Below are positions 52,080-62,176 of a stretch of 64,000 bases of DNA, in pieces (the stretch's first letter is position 1; every line of letters begins with the position of its first letter). The position numbers were made by a program, and so were the translations under genes. The notes below the pieces were generated by a model. That model was not told the origin of the DNA and made no database searches. It worked only from the letters and a program-made list of their open reading frames with translations. Origin of the DNA: Onchocerca lupi (lineage: Eukaryota; Nematoda; Chromadorea; Rhabditida; Onchocercidae); assembly GCA_028564675.1 (NCBI GenBank), contig JAOVVO010000245.1:1-64000 (forward strand). Direction: 5' to 3'.

Positions 52080-52700
52080 ACTTTTTTTAACATCTCCGTA
52101 AGAATAAACATGTTTCCCACCAAAACGCCGTAAGGATAAGCATTTCCCGCCGAAACGTTCCGATTAACAGATAAACAAAGTGAGATCAATCGATCATAAG
52201 GCGATGTGTTGGAGATCAAGAAAAGAGGAAGAGCCCAGAAAGGATTTAGAAGGTTCGGATTTTGGAGCAGAATCAGTGCAAGTTCGACAACAATTCGAGT
52301 TCAACAGACAGTTCAATTTGGAGTTCTAACAACGACAGTTTTACAACGACACAGCAAATCGACAGTCAATTCTGTTCTTCTCTACAAGTGCCAAAGAGGA
52401 AATTAATCCAATGATCATTTTGCCTGGATAATCTTTGATAATTATTTATTTATATAAAAAGTATATAAAAACATGCGCGTATTCTAATGAAACATTGTGT
52501 CAAAATTTTAAAGCAATATATAAGACCTTTCGGAGATCTTAAATTTTGAATTAATATAGATAAGACGCGTATTTAAGAACTTTTGGAGATTTAAGAACAT
52601 TTACATTTTTATTTATATAGACTAGCTGGAGCTAGTCATACCTCACGTGACCGGCCCATATAGACTAGCTGATCGATTATGCGGAGCGTGGCCGTTAATA
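52080..52700. mobile_element. candidate solo LTR or retroelement fragment
   Basis: A patch with clearly higher G+C than its flanks. It contains a two-copy tandem unit of about 32 bp (52095-52159, words CCGTAAGAATAAACAT and CCGTAAGGATAAGCAT, each followed by TTTCCC(A/G)CC(A/G)AAACG), a CAA/GACA-rich stretch (52270-52370), a TATATAAAAA box (52462-52471), and a block with a repeated ATATAGACTAGCTG word (52615, 52661), a hairpin GACTAGCT-GG-AGCTAGTC and CACGTGACCGGCC. AATAAA follows at 52735. This order (repeats, TATA box, polyadenylation signal) resembles an LTR. I cannot define ends, target-site duplication or any internal gene, so the class is uncertain. Confidence 0.35.
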
Positions 52701-52869
52701 ATTCCAATAAGCAGAAAATCAGTGGCAAACTTGAATAAATTTATCTTTCGATTCTGTTTAAATAAGATTTATTCTATTATACTGATAAAAATTCCTTATA
52801 ATTTGTGTGATAATTGAAATAATGGAACAATTGTTATTGATTTTTTTTATTTTCCATTAAGAACTCGCT

Positions 52870-52973
52870 CATTTTTTTAATCTGTCAAATTACGTTTTGT
52901 TTTCATTTCATGTTTGATTCCTTCTTTTCTTTAGTTTTCTTTTTAATGTTTTATGTCTATTATTTCAGTCAAA
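52870..52973 (+). repeat. diverged direct repeat, copy 2
   Basis: Partner of 51670-51772. The retroelement-like island lies between the two copies, so the pair may mark an insertion or a local duplication. Confidence 0.5.
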
Positions 52974-53056
52974 CCAAAGATGATCTAAAGAAGTTATCAG
53001 GATGTACGATAATTTGGCTGATATTGGCTCTGGTGATGATTAATTCAAAGATATGA
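52969..53056 (+). pseudogene. exon-like segment with C-terminal hydrophobic tail
   Basis: Starts right after TATTTCAG. One frame gives QTKDDLKKLSG followed by a hydrophobic run (CTIIWLILALVMINSKI) and a stop, like a tail anchor. A second frame gives EVIRMYDNLADIGSGDD and a stop. Both look protein-like, so neither can be chosen. It could be the last exon of the decayed gene upstream or a chance reading. Confidence 0.2.
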
Positions 53057-54058
53057 GTTTTTCAATGAAAATCGTAATTGTGATGTCCAGATGATAAATG
53101 CTATCCTATGAAATGCTATGGTATACTACATTAAAACAAATTAATTTTTATGAAGTTGTCAACTTGGTAATAGCAATCGGAGATTGCTTGATTTTACTAT
53201 TTGATATATCTGAAAAGTTTTTTTTGTCCACTATTTTATTTGTTACTTGGTATAATGTTTAAAATCGTGCCTTGAATAAGTTTAAATCACACCCGAATAT
53301 TTCTATCTTCTATCTGCAAGTTAAGATCCTGATATGCACTTAATGTGATAATATTTATCTGCCAAAAAAAAAAATCTATGAATATCAAAAGAAAATTTTA
53401 AATCTCTGGCATTATCAACATATTGTCAGCAATGGTATCTGAAACTCAGAATATTTGAAATAATGTAGCATAACATTTATTTGGTAACATTGAAATCCTT
53501 TTAATCTTTTCTGTTCAATATTTTGTATTTGTGAAAACGTCATCTCTTTGTTGTGTTCTACAATCTTGTATTTAATTATGGAATTATATGCAAATATGAA
53601 AGTGGATTAAAATATTTATAATGATTTGGTCATTTAATTTTTATTTCTTGGTTGCATGTAACCGTCAGAAGTCTCATTTTTTTTGCAAAAATTGTCAATA
53701 TTTCTCAAATTGATTCTCCAGAATTATAAGAGAATATGACTTTTATATTAAATTGAATTTTCCATAAAATTTGATTTCGACTAGAATAGTTTCTCAGAAG
53801 TCATATGAAGATTAGTGAATGGCTATTTAGTGGAATGGGCAGTTTTGTACTTTATGAAAAGCAAATTGGAACATAGATAGGTGGATGATTGTTGACCAGT
53901 TTAATGGATTGGATATTCCGAAAAACTTCGATTTCCACTTTGAAATCTGAAAATCAATAAAGAGCAATTCTCAATATATAACTGTAATATTGTCAAGAGA
54001 TACAAATGGTCAAAAAATGTTTTTAATCTTATCATAGATTTTACAAGCCTTTTCAACG

Positions 54059-56078
54059 ATGGCTGGCACGAGTAAAACTGATAATGATAGTGATTTCGGT
54101 TCATCCGTGAAAAATGATGTGTCTGGTATTAATGCTAAGGTGGACGATAATGGCACCGATGATATTGTGCACAAAGCTCTTAATGATGCTCAAGATAGAA
54201 ATGACAAAAGTAAGGGTATAGTTTTGAAGTTTGTTTCAATTTTCAAGTTCTGTTGAACTTCTATGAAATTTTCTCAGTTCTCTTTTAGTTTGGTTTTATT
54301 AACAGATCAACAGATTGTATTTTATGTATATGACAGTAATCAGATTAAAATTTCTATGAGAATGATGAGATCAACTAGTTATCCCAGAAAAGTTTTCTTG
54401 TATTCTTGCGGAAGACTCTGATTGATAGCAATTTGGAATTTCTACGAATGACATGTAAGTTGCAGGTGAAAATAATCCCAATCCCAAGCAAAACTATAAA
54501 GAAATGGATGAAGCGAAGAAAAAAGAGGAATTGGAAAAGCGTAGAGAACGTGAAGCAGCGCTATCTGAGGATGAATTAAATAGTCTTCGAGAACAGTCCA
54601 AAGCATTAAAAGTTCAAGTAAGTTTCTTCGTGTATTTAATATTCATTTGAAATGGTTCTTTTTTTTTGGAGAAGATTTTTAACATAGCGAATCTTTTTTG
54701 TGAAAATAGCAGATATTCATATAGATCTTCTGTCCCGGATTATCATTAATATATGTTGTAGTTTCTTTTCTTATGAATTATCTAAGTTAAATCTCGACTT
54801 GGTAGCCAAAAATGTTTACTTTTCTTAGATTTCCAGGGGAATAATCATTTTAATGAAGGATTTTGGCATGAAGCAGCTCAGTCTTATACGAAATCTTTAG
54901 ATATTTGTCCGCTCATATATACTTGTGACAGGTATTATGCTTTGTTCTTTTAATTTTTAATTTATTGTATTTTCAAAAATTCTTCCAATTGGATGGTTAA
55001 TATTTTTTATTCGCTGATGGAAAACAGTAATAGTTTGTGACACAAAGTATGTCATTTTAACTTCTCTATATTTGAATGGTGAACACTAAAAAGATTTAAG
55101 GCTTTTGGTACTCACAGTGTCGGATAAGATAACCGAAAGGGAAGCTCGTGTAAAAAATGATGTATTCTTCATTTTCCTTTTTTTATGATTTAATTTGAAA
55201 ATTTTTCTTTTCAGAGCAACATATTTGAGCAATCGAGCTGCTGCATATATAAAACTTAGAGATTGGGAAAAAGCTATCGAAGACTGCAGTGAGGCATTAG
55301 AAATTGGTTAGTTTTCGATCATTCTCTTTAAAATTTCAACATATTTTATTGTTGAAATTAAACTTTAATCTACCACATATTATCACTTAAAGAAGCTACA
55401 AATTTCACCATATTGTTAGGATTTATTTTTGCTATTTCAGGTGCCCCAAATGATAAACCCTTAGAAAGGCGTGCCTATTGTTATACTCAATTGGAAGAAA
55501 AATATGAACAAGCCGTTGGAGATTATGAATCGTTGCTAAAAATGCATCCTGAAAGGAGGAATGATTATATCAAGAAAATAGCTGATTTGAAACGGGCAAT
55601 TGATGAACGGAATGAAAGGATGAAGAAGGTTTGGAATTTCCCGTATTGAAATGTCAAATTTCGAATTCTCAAAATTTGAAAAAGGAGCTAGGAAAATGGG
55701 GCAACAAAATTCTTTTATTCTCAGATCATGTCTCTTAGAATTAACTTAGAAAGAGGCAGATAATAAAAAAAAAATCCAACTATATGCCAACACTAGCTAG
55801 CTGGTCCAAGATGCAGAAATATTTTGCTGACATATTCAATTTTCCGAAAGTATGCCCCATTATATTTTTGCATATCATTCTTTATCAACTCATACTACGC
55901 CAGTTATTAAATTCTTTTTTTAAAAAAACTGGTGAGATTACTACTACTCCAGGAAATGATCTCAAAATTGAAAGATTTCGGAAATATGTGTTTGAAACCT
56001 TTCGGTTTATCAACGGATAGCTTCGAAATGGTACAGCAACCGGGTGGAGGATATTCGATAAGTATGAAGAAACAGTGA
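54059..56078 (+). CDS. TTC1 homologue: tetratricopeptide repeat protein 1 (TTC1)
   Basis: TTC1 is a three-TPR adaptor reported to bind Hsp90/Hsp70 tails and some G-alpha proteins. Six exons close in phase: 54059-54209, 54466-54617, 54837-54931, 55215-55306, 55441-55628 and 55953-56078; 267 aa (human 292). The N-terminus is acidic and disordered; a charged helix (EEKKKEELEKRREREAALSE type) leads into TPR1 (GNNHFNEGFWHEAAQSYTKS), TPR2 (YLSNRAAAYIKLRDWEKAIE) and TPR3 (RRAYCYTQLEEKYEQAVGDY). The C-terminal signature MISKLKDFGNMCLKPFGLS with YSISMKKQ matches the family tail. The last exon was found from that tail. ATCATAG at 54031-54037 is a possible trans-splice acceptor. It faces NDUFA13 tail to tail. 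Confidence 0.94.
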
Positions 56079-56980
56079 TGTCCCATTGTCCTTTTACATC
56101 GCTAGTTTGTTTCATTTTGAGGATGCAAAGTCTTTACTCATACGCATTCACAGCAAAATAAGATGCTTTCTTTTTTTTTTGATAAAATGTTTCCTGAACT
56201 CTGAGTCACATAATACTTCTTATCTGTCCTTTTTAACAGTAAAAGAAGTTTTATGGCTTATGCGTTTTCTGCTTAATGCACTGTGTCACAGTTTTAATAT
56301 CTTCTTAGAGCTATATTTTGCTGTTGATTTATTCTCGTGAAAGTTATAGGAATGTCACTTGTTTTCTTATTATATACAGTCTTAATATATATATGATGAC
56401 ATGATGTTTTTCATATGTTTAATAGATAAAATAATCAATCCTACAATAAAAGCTGTTTAATCCGATGTTGGACTGATATTGCAACGCTTCATTTGTCAAA
56501 TACCGTTTTATTAAAGCATTACTTAAAACAGTTAGTTTTTTGTGGCTTGCAAAACTTGACATAATTTGAAAACTCTATTCTAATACTAACAAACATCTAA
56601 TCATGATAGAATGGAACATAAAGAATTATTCTGAAAGGATCATTATTAAAATTATCCTTACATTGCTCATATGGTATTGAATCGCATGTGAGCTAAAACA
56701 CAATATACATACTAAATAGCCTAATGTACAAGCCGCAATAGTAGAATTGGAATTTGAGACCCACATTAACTTGCACTTGGAAAGTTCCCTAAATTGAAAG
56801 TAAGACCAGTCAACTTAATTTTTTTGTCCACTCGTGCAAACACACAAGTAATATAAAATTTTTACAATTATTGACTAAAAATGACTAAGCTAATTTGTAG
56901 AGAGAATAACAGACGATAAATAAAATGCGTTATATACTACATATTTTAATATGCCCAAAGGCTTTTTTATCTTCTCTTCA
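56079..56980. other. convergent 3' intergenic region
   Basis: Between the 3' ends of TTC1 (+) and NDUFA13 (-). It contains AATAAAA at 56446-56452, a possible TTC1 polyadenylation signal, and ATAAATAAAATG near 56918. No further gene seen; the frame at 56086-56340 lacks support. Confidence 0.6.
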
Positions 56981-59275
56981 TTAAACGTGATCTGAGCGAT
57001 GAACAAATTCAAAATCTTCATAGATATTCTTCATCGGAGAATGAGCATAAGCCTCCTGCAAATAAAATGATTTCATCCCAGTTTATATGAACTTCTTTTT
57101 TAGAATCTTGACATATAATAAAATGATATCCGATGTCTCAGGTCACATCTAAAAGAGATTAACATTGCTGATGAAAATGCAATGACTTAAACTGGACAAA
57201 AGAGAAACAGGATGATATATTATCATGTGTTTGTACTTCTGATATCCTGGCTTTAGCCTTGGTTTTAGCCTGACTTGGTTCACGATGTAAGAAAGATACT
57301 GGACTACCTAAACATAAGTAGAAGAGCGTCGATCACACTAAATCTATTTGTTTATCAAATAAAAATGTCAAATCTTATTGACTGGGAAACTTGGATTTTG
57401 AAATAGCAGTTAAGCAAGCATTTAAATAATACTATAATTGTTTTTCAATCAATAAGAATAAATGTAGCCATGTATTACCAAATAGATAAGTTTCAACTTT
57501 TTTATTGCAAAAAAAAAAACCTACACAAGGTATCGGATCCCACCAACGATCCTGCAATGTAAAATATACAGGTTCGCCATACCAGGTTCCAACTCTCCAT
57601 GCCTTATCATCACTAATTTCTGCCAATTTTATTTCATAGTCGCGATTTTGTTTCAAAAGTTTCAGCCATCTGCAAAATCTGGTTATTCGGAAAAATACTG
57701 AAAACAGATTACTTACCGTTGGTTAGTTTAATAAGCAAGAAAACATAATAAATGCTCGCTAGTCTTAAGATCCAGTTTCATCGATTCATCTTCAAATATA
57801 ATTGTGAAATTGTTAAACTGGTAAAGAGATGTTCAAATTATTAAAACTTTCCTATCCGCCGGACTTATCAGAAAAATCTCATTAATAATTAAAACATACC
57901 TACACATGCCTACAAGAGAAAGAAAGAAACCTCAACCATTCTGCTATATTATACTACGTTTTTACAAAAAGAGATCATGACCGGAATTCCGAGACACAGT
58001 GTCTGATGAAATTTTTTTCAGGATATCTAAGTACGATCATGACTTAAAATCGATTTACTAAAATAAGTCATTTCGCAATTGTGTGAAAATAAGTCAGAGA
58101 GAATTTCACAAGAAAATTCAGAAAAATTGTCCCGCTTAATTCACATTCCAATAAGTTATAGAAATCAACTAATTTGACATTACAATGTACAAGAAAGTCA
58201 AAAAAAACCTTCGATCTCTTTCGGCATATAGAAATGGAGTCATCGCAACGTATAAATCCTTATCTTCAAATCTTTCTGTACTGCAATACACAACTTTTTT
58301 TTGGTTCAATTAAAGTAGAATAATGAACAATTTGCTCGTGAAAAAAAGAAAAAGAATCACTTAACTTAAATAGCCTATGCAACAAAACAATTCAGTGGGG
58401 TGTTACATGCAATCAAACATACCTCCTTATAAAATCTAATAATGCTTTTTTCTAATAGAAAACAAATACTCTGTTATCTTAACCAAGTGGGATTCTAAGT
58501 TGTAGAGATATTCGACCACAATTTCTTGAGCAGTAATTTTTACCAATTACAGAACAATCAGGAAATAAACTAGAAGAGATGGAACTTACAGGATAGCACG
58601 TTTAAGAGCTCGAGCTTGGAAAAGACCATATCCAAATAAAAAAACAACGACACCCAATATTCTTTCACCTATATAAAAGAAAGAAATAGAAAAATTGCGA
58701 TTTTGAAAAGTTCCATTATAGCATTTCTTTTTGAAAAGTTTATTTTAACCGCTCATAATCGATTTAACTCTCATGACGAAAAAAATTCAGAATTAAGACC
58801 AAAAAATAATCCATGCTATAATTCATTTTTTGTCTTCAACAAAGTGATTTATTCTACCGTCGCATAATTAATTATATGGCATCTCTAGAATTCATTAGTC
58901 TCCTTTATTGCAGTAATTAAGAACTAAATAAACAGATTCTTCTTAAGATAAACAAATTCCTATTGCCATGATGCGTTGAAATTTGAAAAGAAATTTGAAA
59001 TTTCGAACTTTTTCAAAGCAGTTATTAATTTACTTGACTAATCAATAAAACAGGCTCCCTATACTGCCTAAACTCACATTCCGATAAAAAAAGTTATTCA
59101 TGACTGAAAATCAGCAATAATCGTATATTAAAAACTAAATACATGAAAAAATTAGATGGATAAAATTTAAGAATAGTAGTTAACCTTTCCAAAAAAGTTT
59201 TGGATAAGTTCGCGCCCAGTTGAATTTACTGTATCCACCTGGGGGTGGCATATCTTGTCGATAGTTGGTTGTCAT
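56981..59275 (-). CDS. nduf-a13 (NDUFA13 homologue): NADH dehydrogenase 1 alpha subcomplex subunit 13 (GRIM-19)
   Basis: Accessory subunit of respiratory complex I with one membrane helix, needed for assembly; the mammalian form was also named for a cell-death role. Five exons close in phase: 59275-59185, 58668-58590, 58280-58209, 57669-57525 and 57055-56981; 153 aa (human 144). The N-terminus MTTNYRQDMPPPGGYSKFNW carries the diagnostic QDMPPPGGY motif. A membrane segment (GVVVFLFGYGLFQARAL) follows, then the ER.EDKDLYVAMTPFLYAERD stretch (human IEDFEARIALLPLLQAETD), WLKLLKQN, WRVGTWYGEPVYFT and WWDP. The C-terminus differs from human. The ATG sits 2 nt after ATATTTTAG, so the mRNA leader would be almost entirely spliced leader. 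It shares a 1-kb divergent spacer with RPS19. Confidence 0.95.
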
Positions 59276-60281
59276 TGCTAAAATATTTTTCATAAAATTT
59301 GCATATTTTCATGACAAACAAGTATCTTTTGTTTCAGCAGAATTATAACTTTTGATTTTCGAATGAGAACGGCAAAAATAGATCTGTAAGAGCATCATTT
59401 AAACAATAAATGCTTTCCGAAAAAAATCAAAAACCAGAATTGTCGGATAAGTATAATAGCAGAATTGGAGACAAACTGGAAATAGAGGTGATTGGAAAAT
59501 TGGAAAAAGCTCTCCGTTCATTATTATATCAATTGCCGAATTTAATAAATAACTCAAGCACGTAGCATTTATCCACGCTACACGTACTTGCGCTGCATGC
59601 ACCTACGTTGCATGCAATCACGCCAAGTGCCGGAACACTAAACGCTATAAGTATTGTAGCAACGCAAAATAACAAATGAGAGAATGCGTATTTTACGGCC
59701 TGGTCTTTGCTCAAAATTTGGTTAGGAGGTTATGCAAATTTTGATTCCTTCCAAAATATTTGATTTGAGATTTTTGAAATGTGGAAAGCATTGTCATCTA
59801 GAATGTGTATTTTTATTGTTAACAAACTTTGACTTAGGGTAACTTTAGAAATAAAAGAATAAAATGCGGAGATACAGAAAAGTTTCTCCGAATCTTCGGG
59901 ATTTCCGGATGAGCAATGAACTTTTAGATTTGATGAATGTTAAGATCAAGATTTGTGAGTAATCATTAAATCAGATGGGGCAAGATGTTTGAATCATAGT
60001 TAAGTAAAGATAGATTGTGATTATGGATAAAACTTTGAGCACGGATAAGATGTGAGAGGGAATGTTCGCAGTCTATCGTATTCTTAAAAATTAATTTTGT
60101 TTAAGAAAAAAAAAAAAAAAAGAAAAGAAAAGAAGCCTTTTCGTTCTTGTAAGATTTATGTGGCAAATTTGATTTATATGATATGTATATTATGGTTGGA
60201 ATTTTTTAGGCTAATTTTTTCTCAGATTCTATCTTCATATTCCAAATAGCTGAAGACTTCAAAGCTGTACATTCAACGAGC
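59276..60281. promoter_or_regulatory. divergent intergenic region, NDUFA13 (-) / RPS19 (+)
   Basis: Head-to-head spacer with a GC-richer core at 59555-59645. It contains ACGT at 59560, 59582 and 59605 and a repeated TGCATGCA-type word (CTGCATGCACCTACGTTGCA). An A-run lies at 60105-60121. TTTTCTCAG at 60217-60225 is the likely trans-splice acceptor for RPS19. Short minus-strand frames at 59714-59399 overlap the core and are not supported. Confidence 0.5.
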
Positions 60282-61469
60282 ATGGTGAAACCGACGAGTG
60301 TTAAAGATGTTGATCAGCATGAAATTGTACGTCAAATTGCTGGTTTTTTAAAGAAAAGTGGCAAAGTAAGAGTGCCGGATTGGTCGGATGTTGTTAAATT
60401 GGGCCAAAATAAAGAATTGGCACCGATTGACAGCGATTGGTATTATATCCGAACAGCTAGCATTGCGCGTCGTTTATACATTCGTTCACCTACCGGTAAA
60501 AGTTTCATGCGTAATTTTCATCATTAATCACGCGGAGATCATGTAATTGTTCGTTATCTCACGTTTAGTTTATGTGTTTTTTTCAAAAATAGCTCATATG
60601 TGATAGTTGGATAATTTTATCTAACATTTATTTAACAAATACTTTCATCAATATTTGCTCTTATAAAGTATGAATTTAAATTTAATATATTTATTTCGAT
60701 TATTCTTATAATTATGTGAGAAGAATGAATAATAACTTCAGGCCAATAACAGCAAAACGAAACGCCGAAAAATTGCTGGATTAGTTTAAATACCGTTTAG
60801 GTGTTGGTGCACTGAGACGTGTATATGGTGGCAATAAACGGCATGGTGTATCACCGAATCATTTTGTAAAATCATCCGGTACGGTTGTACGTAAAGCTTT
60901 GCAGACATTGGAGGCTATTAAATGGGTAGAAAAAGATCCAGATGGTAAGGGACGCATATTGACTAAACAGGTATGTGATCAAATTTTATCCAAATAATCA
61001 TCTCTTTTCACTATACCTTATGGAGTTTTATTATTTTTACTCAAATTTTTATTGAAGTTGAAATTTATTAATATCCTTAAATTCGACTTAATTCCTTCTG
61101 TTTGTAGGTATTTTCATAACTTTAGTCTTTATTCCGTGGTCAATTTCGATCTTTTTCCTGCTACGTATTGCTATCAATTATGAAAATTTTTTTTTTGTCA
61201 TAAAAAATTAGCAATTTTCCATGGTGATTCACTATGGTTTTCCATAGTTTTTTCATAGTTTTTTCATAGTTGATTCATCACCAATTAATTTTTGTCATTT
61301 CTAGAAGAAAAATGTTTGGTGTTCATTTTTGTTCAATTTCAGTGTCTTATTATCAATTCCAATTTCTAATTATTAGTTCTAGTTTTATCTTTTATTTTAG
61401 GGTCGCAAAGATTTGGATCGTATTGCGTCACAACTGCGTCAGAATACAAAGCAATCATTCGAATCATAA
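60282..61469 (+). CDS. rps-19: 40S ribosomal protein S19
   Basis: Component of the small-subunit head (eS19), required for 18S rRNA maturation. Three exons close in phase: 60282-60495, 60801-60970 and 61401-61469; 150 aa (human 145). MVKPTSVKDVDQHEIVRQIA, FLKKSGKVRVPDW and ASIARRLYIRSP, then GVGALRRVYGG and RHGVSPNHFVKSSG across the first splice, and a tail QGRKDLDRIASQLRQNT, are all diagnostic. The protein is full length with no odd residues. The leader between the TTTTCTCAG acceptor and the ATG is 56 nt, longer than in its neighbours. Confidence 0.98.
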
Positions 61470-62176
61470 ATATATGGATGATTTTGATGAAAAAAAAAAA
61501 ACATTTTGAAGAATTAAAGTGATTCTGTTATTTAGTTTGCAAAAATATCTTTGAAATTACTGCATTTATCATAAAATTTATCATTTGTCATAATACTGCA
61601 TTTATCAGAAACATTTGTCATTTGTTAAAATATTTGTCATAAATTTTATACAATACTGTCCTTTTTTGTCGTTATTGCTGCTACTTTTGCACCAAAAAAT
61701 TACGTAGAAACCCCATCACTCGAAAAATATTCGATTTTGAAAATGAAGTTATTTTGAATTCAAGTATTAATTTGCGTCGTTTATTACGAAAAGATGTGGA
61801 ACGTGAATCAATAGTATATTGGCAGATGATTGGTAGAAAAGGGATTGCCATCTTTTTTTTAATATCTGGATTTTAGAGAGAAGATTGCATCAGGAAAATA
61901 TGTACATTTTCTTTAAAAGGTTTTAAACTTTTCAGAAATCTCTGATAACTTTATTCATTTTGCGTCCTTCACGTAGCGATAAGCGTATATTCGGCTGTAT
62001 CATTTTTAATAACTTATCATATTGCAACATTCGAACTGGATACGTATGAAGCAAATATATTGTTAAGATCAATGTTTTTTTCAGGTGCAGTGAATTACAA
62101 TTGCTTTAAAATGTGAATAGGAGAAATTTGGCTACGGTAGTATCGTTATCGTAATTGTCCGTTAAATTAAGAAAGG
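61470..62176. promoter_or_regulatory. RPS19 3' flank and WDR11 upstream region
   Basis: Begins with a 36-bp tandem duplication (61559-61630: ACTGCATTTATCA words at 61559 and 61595, plus repeated ATTTGTCAT). ACGT cores follow at 61702, 61801, 61971 and 62042 ahead of the WDR11 start. TTTTTTTCAG at 62075-62084 is a possible trans-splice acceptor 92 nt before the ATG. Confidence 0.5.

Larger units (their letters stand above)
49116..54058. other. 4.9-kb gene-poor region
   Basis: Between mL62 and TTC1. It holds decayed coding pieces, a GC-richer retroelement-like island and a diverged direct repeat, each entered separately. Frames at 50389-50646 (+), 51230-50979 (-) and 51824-51567 (-) lack splice and homology support. 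From 53060 to 54058 I see only AT-rich sequence. Confidence 0.6.

Noticed and set aside
52620..52690. tRNA-like cloverleaf suspicion because of the GC-rich palindrome
   Set aside because: No A-box/B-box pair or acceptor stem could be fitted; the arms are just GACTAGCT/AGCTAGTC.
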